The notes under the pieces were generated by a model that saw only the letters and a program-made list of their open reading frames with translations, was not told the origin of the DNA and ran no database searches. The position numbers were made by a program, and so were the translations under genes. From Methanoregula sp. (GTDB taxonomy: Archaea > Halobacteriota > Methanomicrobia > Methanomicrobiales > Methanospirillaceae): 5,161 nt of DNA. Location of the stretch: assembly GCA_030653335.1 (NCBI GenBank), contig JAURZP010000132.1, positions 1 to 5,161 of the forward strand. Direction: 5' to 3'. Numbering within the stretch: position 1 is the first letter of the stretch; each line of letters opens with the position of its first letter. Positions 1-5,161 of the stretch are shown one piece after another.

Positions 1-276
1 ATTGTGTTAAAAGAGCGGCTGCCCGGTTCCATTGTCGTGATCGGCAATGCACCATCTGCGCTGCTCATGCTCTGCGAATTCGTAAAAGAGGGCGTTCGCC
101 CGGCAGTGATTATCGCCACACCCGTTGGTTTTGTGAATGCAGCCGAGTCAAAAGAAGTTCTCCGGACAACTGATATCCCGTCGATCTCTAACGAAGGTAC
201 CCGGGGCGGAACTCCGGTCGCGGTTGCTGCAATCAACGAGTGCATCACGATCTTTATTGAAGGCGCAAAAAAATGA
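1..276 (+). CDS. cbiC: Cobalt-precorrin-8 methylmutase CbiC, C-terminal part (5' end outside window)
   Basis: CbiC moves the methyl group from C11 to C12 of cobalt-precorrin-8 to give cobyrinate, the last ring-forming step of anaerobic cobalamin synthesis in the cytoplasm. The frame is open from base 1 (ATT), so the gene begins upstream; the GTG at 4-6 is only an internal Val codon. The visible 91 residues carry family hallmarks: VIGNAPSAL at visible residues 13-21, the PVGFVNAAESK stretch at 41-51, and GTRGGTPVAVAAIN at 66-79. The family is usually about 200 residues, so just under half is present, and the catalytic histidine known from the homologue CobH lies upstream. The TGA stop at 274-276 overlaps the ATG of cbiD, indicating translational coupling in one operon. 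Nothing in this part looks damaged. Confidence 0.93.
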   Translation: MVLKERLPGSIVVIGNAPSALLMLCEFVKEGVRPAVIIATPVGFVNAAESKEVLRTTDIPSISNEGTRGGTPVAVAAINECITIFIEGAKK

Positions 277-1280
277 GGGATCCGGTCACCGGTTTTGAAT
301 ATCCTGCCGAATGGGTAAAACGGTGTGATCTTCCGGCACAGCTCCTGCTTGCAGAGCAGGGACTGGCTGTCCTCACCTCTTCGGGAACGGTCCTCCGCCG
401 AGGGTTCACCACCGGCACCACGGCTGCCTCTGCCTGCAAAGCGGCAGTCCTCTCTCTTTCCGGCAACACAGTAAGATCAGTTTCTGTTCACATTCCCTGT
501 GGGCTGGTTGTCGAAGTTACGGTAAATGCACACACGGGCAGCGCTTCTTGCAAAAAATATGCTGGAGATTATCCATCGGATGTGACTGCTGGTGTGATTA
601 TTTTCGCAGAAGCAAATCCCGCACCGGATGGGATCCAACTCGAGGCCGGTGAAGGTATAGGTTGTTTTATCCGCGACACTCCCCGGTACAAGAAAGGAGA
701 ACCTGCGATCAGCCACGCTTCACTGGACTGCATCATGAGATCCATTGAGGAAGCAATGGAGATGACAAGACTTTCCGGAGTCCTGGTGAAACTCCATATT
801 CCAAAGGGAGCAGAGATTGCAAAAAAAACCCTGAACTCGCGTGTGGGGGTGGAGGGGGGAATCTCCATACTCGGAACAACCGGGCTTGTCGAACCATGGG
901 ATGATCATCTGGAAGAATCGGTCTGTGGTCAGGTATCTTCTGCAAAAAACCCGGTACTGACTACCGGGAGAACTGGTCTGAGGTATGCCCGCCTGCTCTA
1001 TCCGGAACATGAGGTGATCCTTGTCGGCGGAAAAATTGGCGAGGCACTGGATGCAGCAAAGGGAGCTGTGATCCTCTGTGGATTACCGGCCCTGATCCTA
1101 CGCCATATCAACCCGCAGATACTTGACGGCACCGGTTACGCAACGGTGGAAGAATTTGCCGCATCGCCTTTGTTTGAACCGGTCATGCAAAACACTCTTG
1201 CAGCGTTCAAAAAAGAGCGACCGAAGGTTCACGTAGTACTCGTGAACCGCAACGGTGCAGTAATCGGAGAAAGTTTATGA
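273..1280 (+). CDS. cbiD: Cobalt-precorrin-5B (C1)-methyltransferase CbiD
   Basis: CbiD is the SAM-dependent enzyme that methylates C1 of cobalt-precorrin-5B in the oxygen-independent cobalamin pathway; the family is unrelated in sequence to the other corrin-ring methyltransferases. The 335-residue product is of normal length. Visible signatures are GFTTGTTAASACKAA at residues 44-58, the glycine/aspartate-rich KKYAGDYPSDVTAG at 94-107 (relatives usually have AGDDPDVT, so Tyr-Pro-Ser here is a small variation), and NSRVGVEGGISILGTTGLVEP, whose core runs from 191 to 208. The ATG at 273 is chosen because it overlaps the cbiC stop (ATGA) and leaves a full N-terminus; a weak GAAGG at 259-263 may act as ribosome binding site. 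Its own TGA at 1278-1280 overlaps the cbiE start. Codon use is G+C rich, like its neighbours. A run of eight A at 821-828 encodes Ala-Lys-Lys-Thr and does not disturb the frame. Confidence 0.96.
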   Translation: MRDPVTGFEYPAEWVKRCDLPAQLLLAEQGLAVLTSSGTVLRRGFTTGTTAASACKAAVLSLSGNTVRSVSVHIPCGLVVEVTVNAHTGSASCKKYAGDYPSDVTAGVIIFAEANPAPDGIQLEAGEGIGCFIRDTPRYKKGEPAISHASLDCIMRSIEEAMEMTRLSGVLVKLHIPKGAEIAKKTLNSRVGVEGGISILGTTGLVEPWDDHLEESVCGQVSSAKNPVLTTGRTGLRYARLLYPEHEVILVGGKIGEALDAAKGAVILCGLPALILRHINPQILDGTGYATVEEFAASPLFEPVMQNTLAAFKKERPKVHVVLVNRNGAVIGESL

Positions 1281-1861
1281 TCATTATTGGCGTGGGTTGC
1301 GGACCGGGAATGCTCACTGAACAGGCTATCCGGGCGATCGGACGGGCAAAGAAAATCTATGGTTCTGACCGGGCAATAGAGATCGCACGAGATTTTATTT
1401 CCCCGGAATGTGTGGTCAGGACGATTGATGATTTCAAGTCACTTCACCAGTTGCCGGAGGATATTGTTGTTCTCTCAACCGGGGATCCGATGCTTGCCGG
1501 GCTCGGGTACCTTTCCGGCATGGTAATCCCCGGCATCTCTTCGCTTCAGGTTGCGGCTGCCCGGTTGCATATCCCTGTCGCCCGCATCGCTGTTGTTGTT
1601 GCGCATGGAAAGGGACACGAGAAGGGGATGTCAGAGACACTTGAGGAAGTGCAGCGGGGAAAGATTGTGTATCTCCTTGCCGATCCGAAATTCGATACCG
1701 GAGAATTGTATCATCGCTTGCTGGCGCTAAACTGCCGTCCGCTTCGGATTGCAGTCTGTGAGAACCTTGGGTATCCTGATGAGCGGATTGAGGTGGGAGA
1801 GATTGCATTGCCTCCTGAGCCAAAAGCGGATCTCTACTCGCTGGTTGTTGGGAATTTTTAA
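1277..1861 (+). CDS. cbiE: Cobalt-precorrin-7 (C5)-methyltransferase CbiE
   Basis: CbiE is the SAM-dependent C5 methyltransferase of late corrin-ring assembly; it works with CbiT, which methylates C15 and decarboxylates the C12 acetate. The 194-residue product matches the stand-alone CbiE form rather than the roughly 400-residue CobL/CbiET fusion, so CbiT must be encoded elsewhere. Tetrapyrrole methylase fold motifs are clear: the N-terminal glycine-rich GVGCGPG at residues 5-11, STGDPM at 67-72 and VIPGISSLQVAAARL at 83-97. The start is set by the ATGA overlap with cbiD and by a GGAG at 1266-1269, seven bases upstream. It is the last gene of this operon in the window: the next 800 bases are non-coding and a T run follows the TAA stop. 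The frame is intact. Confidence 0.95.
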   Translation: MIIIGVGCGPGMLTEQAIRAIGRAKKIYGSDRAIEIARDFISPECVVRTIDDFKSLHQLPEDIVVLSTGDPMLAGLGYLSGMVIPGISSLQVAAARLHIPVARIAVVVAHGKGHEKGMSETLEEVQRGKIVYLLADPKFDTGELYHRLLALNCRPLRIAVCENLGYPDERIEVGEIALPPEPKADLYSLVVGNF

Positions 1862-1878
1862 AATAAATTTGAACTCAT

Positions 1879-1885
1879 ATTTTTT
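1879..1885 (+). terminator. Oligo-T tract after the cbi operon, probable archaeal-type terminator
   Basis: A run of six T (1880-1885) begins 19 bases after the cbiE stop codon. Archaeal RNA polymerase commonly terminates at such U-rich tracts without a stem-loop, and I see no strong hairpin directly before it. Its position after the last gene of the operon fits termination, but the whole spacer is full of T runs, so the exact site is inferred. Confidence 0.35.
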
Positions 1886-2074
1886 CCACTTCAATAATCA
1901 TTCCGGGAACTTTTGAAAAATTTCCTTAAAAAACATTATTCAGAACTCCTTATTTTTAGCCATTTCTACCCCTCAAAAAAACCGAGTTAACTCCAATCGA
2001 AAAAACCCCTAATCCGGGCATTTTACGGGCTTTGATTTCTGTATCTCTCCAAAATGGGCTCCGATTATGTGAAA

Positions 2075-2130
2075 ATGACCCCCTGTTCGATCGAAAACTC
2101 CTGGGATTATGTGCATGAACAGGGGGTCAT
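2075..2130. repeat. Perfect 14-base inverted repeat with 28-base loop
   Basis: ATGACCCCCTGTTC at 2075-2088 is exactly complementary to GAACAGGGGGTCAT at 2117-2130, leaving a 28-base spacer. As RNA it would form a stable G+C-rich stem in an otherwise A+T-rich spacer. It lies about 200 bases after cbiE and 530 bases after the end of hsdR, so it is unlikely to be the main terminator of either gene, and a poly-U tail is missing on both sides. It could be a copy of a short dispersed repeat, a small RNA hairpin or a miniature element. No target-site duplication is evident. Confidence 0.85.
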
Positions 2131-2191
2131 AAGTACATCAGACAACGCCAGGATCCTTGTTGTTTCCCTGCACTAAAAGATACACTATTCT

Positions 2192-2208
2192 GAGCCCAAT
2201 GCGGGCTC
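2192..2208. repeat. Small perfect hairpin, 6-base stem
   Basis: GAGCCC (2192-2197) pairs with GGGCTC (2203-2208) around a five-base loop, AATGC. The right arm is also the start of the third GGGCTYYGATT copy. There is no T run right after it, so intrinsic termination is not supported. It may be one stem of a larger folded RNA together with the 2075-2130 inverted repeat. Confidence 0.5.
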
Positions 2209-2602
2209 TGATTGACATTTTCCGGATCCCGTTTTCTGGTTTTTGGATGATGGTGTCCACCGCTAAAAAAATAACGGTTTTAAAGGGTTATTTCTCGAAA
2301 AAACCCGATTTACAAGCGATTTGATCCTGCAATTTAGAAGCGTTTTAAGGGCATCAGATTTTGGCACATAGGTAAGGTTAATTTTTGAGAGAAACTGCCT
2401 ACAAATGCCCGTGGTGCCCCTCTATCGCGATCACGTCGGAGAATTTGGTATTTTTTGATGATTTTTACGGTTTTTGGGAAGTGAGGAATATTTTTTTATT
2501 TGCGGTGGAGAGCTAAAAAAAATTCCGGAAAAAAGTCTACGGATTTTTCTTACCGGTGGAAATTTTTTTCAGGATTTTTTCATGAGCTGCAAAAATTTTT
2601 TA

Positions 2603-2630
2603 GAATTTTTTTAATTCAAATAAAAAATTC
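2603..2630 (-). terminator. A/T inverted repeat and T runs downstream of hsdR, probable terminator
   Basis: On the minus strand, starting about 30 bases after the hsdR stop, GAATTTTTT (2630-2622) is followed by a ten-base loop and the complementary AAAAAATTC (2611-2603). Further T- and A-rich runs continue to about 2455. A U-rich stretch just after the stop codon suits archaeal termination. The same palindrome could also stop leftover plus-strand transcription from the cbi side, which would suit a convergent gene pair. The assignment rests on position and composition only. Confidence 0.4.
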
Positions 2631-4185
2631 CTGATGAAATCCGGTCTGGAATCTATTTCTATGGCTGAACACTTCGCTTAACATACCGCTCAAATAACCA
2701 GTCCACGAACTGCTGGTTGAATGCCGGGTTATCCGTGATCTGTTTGTAAAATTTGAAGTTGCTGTCAATCATTCCCTGAAGTTTATCTTCAACAACATGA
2801 TCGAATGTCAGTCGGGCATTCTCAGGAGGATTGACTCTTACGCTAATAGACAGGGCAATATCCTGAGCAAGCTTTGCTTCAAGCTGTTCGATGAACACGT
2901 TATCCTGTTTTGAGAAATCGGTACCGAATCGATCATTGAGTTCTTTAATTATCTGGGAAAGGGGTTCGATATCGTCAGGAATAACTTCATAATTGCCTTT
3001 CGGCTTCATGGGATCAATTTCGTCCTTTCCACGTACGAGAGAGATACTTACCTGATCCTTTGTTTTTTGGACACGGTAGGAGTCAAGATCGATCTGATGC
3101 TGAATTTCTACTGGTAATTTTTCCCGTGTAACCGGAAGTTTACGAATCAGGAACTTGCTAAAGACATAGAGTTTTTCTAGATCTGCATCAGTAAACGGAA
3201 GTACCTGTGAAAGGAATGCATAGAGACGAATATAATCATCAAGGGTTTTTCTGAAATCGGTTTGCAGCTCTTTTGTTACTGCTTTGTATCTCTCGACTAT
3301 TGAGTGCAATGCAGCATGGAGTTTGTCCTGTGTCGTCTTTGGTGCAAAAAATAACTGTGTAAACTGATCGATATCTGCTTTGTTAAACAGATGGAATTCC
3401 GAGAGCCGGGTCTCCTGATCATACAGAAGGTTGGGATCAGTTCCTTCCGTGAGGATTGTCCGATCATAATAGGGCTCAAAAGATTCCTGAATCTGTTCGG
3501 CCTCATTGATGAAGTCAAGCACCATCGTTTCTTCTTTGCCGGGATAGATGCGATTGAGCCGGGAAAGTGTCTGGACGGCATTAACTCCCCCCAGTTTTTT
3601 GTCCACGTACATGGTGTGAAGAAGGGGCTGATCGAAACCGGTCTGGAACTTATTTGCAACAATAAGGAACCGGTATTCAGCCTGTTTGAATGTTGCAGCG
3701 GTCTGCGTTTCCGGAATACCATTCATGGAAGCTTCTGTCAGCTTCATTCCGTGATCACTTACGGTTCCAGAGAATGCGACGAGGGCTTTGAACGGATATT
3801 TTCTCTCTTTGATGAATTGATCAACGATCTGTTTGTAATGGACAGCATGCATCCGTGATCGTGTTACAATCATTGCTTTTGCTTTGTTATTGATCCGGTG
3901 CATCACCTGATTTGCAAAATGATCGAGGATGATGGCAACTTTCTTTTTGATGGCATGATCGCTTAAGTCTACGAACTGCTTGAGCAGATAACTGGCCTTC
4001 ATATGTTCGTAATGAGGATCGTCTTTTATGATTTTTAAGAGGTTCCAGTAGGTTTTGTAGGTTGTATAATTTTTAAGAACGTCAAGGATGAATCCCTCTT
4101 CAATCGCCTGTCGCATGGAGTAAAGACTGAATGCAATAAATTTTCCATCCGGACGTTTCGTGCCGAAGAGTTCCAGTGTTTTTGG

Positions 4186-4188
4186 TTA
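4186..4188 (-). other. In-frame ochre stop within hsdR
   Basis: After GCA ACC CCA (Ala-Thr-Pro of the TATP motif) the minus strand reads TAA and then CCA AAA ACA CTG, encoding Pro-Lys-Thr-Leu. In relatives this stretch reads TATP-K-PKTLELFGT, so TAA replaces a lysine codon; a single AAA to TAA change explains it. The frame does not shift. The stop is TAA rather than TAG, so pyrrolysine insertion is not an explanation. Confidence 0.9.
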
Positions 4189-4494
4189 TGGGGTTGCGGT
4201 GAATGCAAAGAAACTCACGTTTTTCAACCGTCCCCGGGCTTTCATCTCTTCAATAATTAAGTCTTCAGTGTCCTTTTCTGCTTCCAGGGCTTCGGGTTCC
4301 TCAGCCTCTTCGAGTGAGGATGCGAGAAGCACTTTTTTCATGCTTTTTGTACTTTCACCGCTCTGTGAGGAATGTGCCTCATCGATGATGACAGCAAACC
4401 GTGCACCGGATAGTTTACTGACCTCTTTTGATATTAAAGGGAATTTCTGGAGCGTGGTGACAATGATTGTTTTTCCATCTTCGAGTGCAACCTT

Positions 4495-4500
4495 CATTTA
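4495..4500 (-). other. Deletion junction inside hsdR (frame change)
   Basis: Upstream of this point the minus-strand frame beginning at 4894 matches the HsdR N-terminus through Gly-Leu-Asn (Asn codon 4498-4496). Beyond it the same frame gives 26 unrelated residues before a stop at 4417-4415. The adjacent frame (phase of 4497) gives the conserved segment before the DEAH box. Conserved text on both sides with a missing middle indicates a deletion that is not a multiple of three, rather than a simple indel. The ATG at 4497-4495 is probably a by-product of the junction, not a native start. Confidence 0.85.
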
Positions 4501-4910
4501 ATCCGGTTACGGGATGGAAAAAGGCAAGGGCAAATTTACTGCCATCGCTCTTGATCCCTTTTCTCAGGACATCAAGCGCTCCCCGTCGATCGATTTCCGT
4601 TGCAAGCCGCTGGATGATGCGGTCCTTTGCACCGTCGCCATGCATCTTCTTGAATTTCGCCCATTCACCGGGCTGTGTTGCGTAGATAAAATCAATAACA
4701 TCTCTGGGGAGCAGGCAGAAGGTTCGATCGTATTCATCGAATACACGTTTGTGGAATTTTCCCGGAGGATAATCCCCATAGTCCTGTGCGGGTTCATTAA
4801 CGGAGATTTTAAAGTTTGGATCAGAATCCTGTCCGCCAGAAAGGAGCGTTTGCTCGATGATGTATTCGAATTTTTTTTCAGAAACGTCGACCATGCTCCC
4901 CCAATCACTG

Positions 4911-4922
4911 TATTATATAAAT
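4911..4922. promoter_or_regulatory. TATA-like box shared by hsdR and the divergent right-hand gene
   Basis: The A+T stretch TATTATATAAAT reads as ATTTATATAATA on the minus strand, so it can serve as a TATA box in either direction. For hsdR, the box centre is roughly 23 bases from the ATG at 4894. The archaeal spacing of about 25 bases would put the RNA start at or next to the initiation codon, which implies a leaderless message. The GGGGGAG just before that ATG is too close to be a normal ribosome binding site. For the plus strand, a start near 4942 would leave a leader of about 30 bases before the ATG at 4973. This is inferred from sequence and spacing. Confidence 0.5.
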
Positions 4923-4972
4923 GATCCCTTTCTTCTTACATCAATCTTGTCAGTAACTACCATGCTGTCATC

Positions 4973-5161
4973 ATGGGATTTTTCCCGCGAGATTTTAAAA
5001 AATTCAACCGGAATGCTTATGGCGTTCTGTGTCGACGTTTATGCATGGCAGGACATGAGACCAAAAAAATTTGGCTCATCATTGATGGAGAAATTGTCAC
5101 CGATCATAAGATCGAGGCATACACGTTTGGAAAACTCCTGACAAATCTTCAGAAAGTTGTC
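4973..5161 (+). CDS. Unidentified protein, N-terminal part (3' end outside window)
   Basis: I do not recognise this product. A plus-strand frame is open from 4925 to the right edge. The first ATG is at 4973 (MGFFPRDFKKFNRNAYG...), with a second at 5045 (MAGHETKKIWLIIDGEI...). The part after 5045 is the most protein-like: a hydrophobic WLIIDGEIV core, then a basic, leucine-containing segment (YTFGKLLTNLQKVV), written with codons such as ATC, ACC, GAG and CTG that suit the left-hand genes. No signal peptide or membrane segment is visible. No clear Shine-Dalgarno precedes either ATG. An overlapping frame from ATG 4962 ends at 5141 and is less protein-like, but a start in that frame followed by a shift cannot be excluded. 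The gene is divergent from hsdR and may share its A+T-rich promoter. Confidence 0.5.
   Translation, partial: MGFFPRDFKKFNRNAYGVLCRRLCMAGHETKKIWLIIDGEIVTDHKIEAYTFGKLLTNLQKVV

Larger units (their letters stand above)
2027..2213 (+). repeat. Three degenerate copies of GGGCTYYGATT plus a GATTATGTG pair
   Basis: The 11-base word GGGCTYYGATT appears as GGGCTTTGATT (2027-2037), GGGCTCCGATT (2056-2066) and GGGCTCTGATT (2203-2213), all on the plus strand. The middle copy runs into GATTATGTG (2063-2071), which recurs at 2105-2113 inside the loop of the 14-base inverted repeat. Copies are unevenly spaced, so this is not a CRISPR array or a tandem repeat. The words are short, and chance plus local duplication is possible. 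Confidence 0.5.
1862..2658. other. Long A+T-rich intergenic region between convergent genes
   Basis: About 800 bases separate the cbiE stop from the hsdR stop. I find no reading frame with protein-like sequence or a credible start on either strand, and no tRNA or rRNA. The region is dominated by A and T runs, especially 2455-2630. Within it, about 2055-2240 is richer in G and C and carries a perfect inverted repeat, a small hairpin and short repeats, listed separately. A 12-base direct repeat, TCGAAAAAACCC, occurs at 1997-2008 and 2295-2306. GCTAAAAAAA occurs at 2262-2271 and 2512-2521; the first copy is entered by CCACCGC (2257-2263) and the second is preceded by its complement GCGGTGG (2502-2508). 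GGGCAT (2349-2354) and ATGCCC (2405-2410) could close a stem around a nested TAGG/CCTA pair. These may be relics of older elements or a structured RNA; neither is established. Confidence 0.7.
2659..4894 (-). pseudogene. hsdR: Type I restriction endonuclease subunit R (HsdR), inactivated by internal deletion and a nonsense codon
   Basis: HsdR is the ATP-driven DNA-translocating and cutting subunit of type I restriction complexes, acting with HsdM and HsdS. The ATG at 4894 opens a family-like N-terminus, residues 1-133, ending FHPVTGLN. At about 4497 the frame changes and the sequence resumes at VALEDGKTIIVTTLQKFP, just ahead of DEAH (4383-4372) and FTATP. A TAA at 4188-4186 then interrupts the frame, which continues in phase as PKTLELFGTKRPDG and on through helicase motif IV (AMIVTRSR), motif V (IVANKFQTGFDQ), motif VI (QTLSRLNR, 3573-3550) and the helical C-terminal domain, to TAG at 2661-2659. 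About 745 codons remain, against nearly 1000 in typical relatives. The missing part should hold the PD-(D/E)xK nuclease core and Walker A, so neither cutting nor ATP-driven translocation is expected. The gene is A+T richer than the cbi genes, suggesting transfer. No hsdM or hsdS lies within the window. Confidence 0.93.

Noticed and set aside
821..828. Run of eight A in cbiD as a programmed frameshift site
   Set aside because: The frame is intact on both sides, the run encodes ordinary Ala-Lys-Lys-Thr and no alternative downstream product is visible.
254..1823. Several minus-strand frames of 70-129 codons across the cbi genes
   Set aside because: They mirror the G+C-rich cbi coding sequence; the plus strand gives clear CbiC, CbiD and CbiE proteins.
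2075..2130. Insertion-sequence ends or a complete miniature transposon
   Set aside because: The arms are only 28 bases apart, with no transposase fragment and no clear flanking target duplication; dispersed repeat or RNA hairpin remains possible.
1997..2306. CRISPR array or tandem repeats in the spacer
   Set aside because: Repeated words are 9-12 bases, degenerate or homopolymer-rich and irregularly spaced, with no regular repeat-spacer pattern.
3391..3858. 155-codon plus-strand frame opposite hsdR
   Set aside because: It is antisense to the strongly conserved helicase region and its translation resembles no family; a shadow of hsdR codon structure.
4186..4188. Stop-codon recoding or readthrough at the hsdR stop
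   Set aside because: The codon is TAA, not the TAG used for pyrrolysine, and the upstream deletion has already disrupted the gene, so recoding is not needed as an explanation.
4186..4497. A separate 103-residue DEAH protein
   Set aside because: It is bounded by the deletion junction and a nonsense codon and is only the middle piece of broken hsdR.
4160..4924. Plus-strand frames at 4160-4501 and 4514-4924 suggesting a gene opposite the hsdR N-terminus
   Set aside because: Both lie antisense to recognisable HsdR sequence and have no independent protein-like features.

Overview
The window looks like archaeal DNA, most likely from a methanogen of the Methanomicrobiales type. This rests on anaerobic-pathway cobalamin genes with ATGA start/stop overlaps, oligo-T tracts after gene ends, a TATA-like box placed for leaderless transcription, and a homopolymer-rich A+T spacer. 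The taxonomic guess is an inference from gene style; no marker gene is present.

Left part (1-1861, plus strand): the end of a cobalamin (adenosylcobalamin/corrinoid) operon. It holds the C-terminal half of cbiC, a complete cbiD and a complete cbiE, each overlapping the next by four bases. Together they cover C1 methylation of cobalt-precorrin-5B (CbiD), C5 methylation late in ring construction (CbiE) and the methyl shift that gives cobyrinate (CbiC). This part is ordinary and apparently intact.

Middle (1862-2658): about 800 bases with no convincing gene, between the convergent ends of cbiE and a minus-strand gene. It is A+T rich with many A and T runs. It also contains a small G+C-richer island with a perfect 14-base inverted repeat, a short 6-base-arm hairpin and several short degenerate repeats. 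It may hold a dispersed repeat or a structured RNA, but neither can be shown from this window.

Right part (2659-4894, minus strand): a decayed type I restriction endonuclease subunit R gene (hsdR). Two lesions can be read directly. The first is an out-of-frame junction near 4497, which joins the N-terminal domain directly to a point just ahead of the DEAH box. It removes the nuclease core and the Walker A motif, roughly 230-odd codons judging by the usual family length. The second is an in-frame ochre stop (TAA) at 4186-4188, just after the TATP motif, where relatives have lysine. The rest of the reading frame down to 2659 is well preserved, so inactivation looks fairly recent. No hsdM or hsdS is in the window.

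Right edge (4895-5161): a TATA-like, nearly symmetrical A+T box lies between hsdR and the start of a divergent plus-strand reading frame that runs off the window. I do not recognise its product. I see no evidence of an intact novel system here. The main value of the window is the detailed anatomy of the hsdR pseudogene, the unexplained repeats in the spacer and the unidentified divergent gene.
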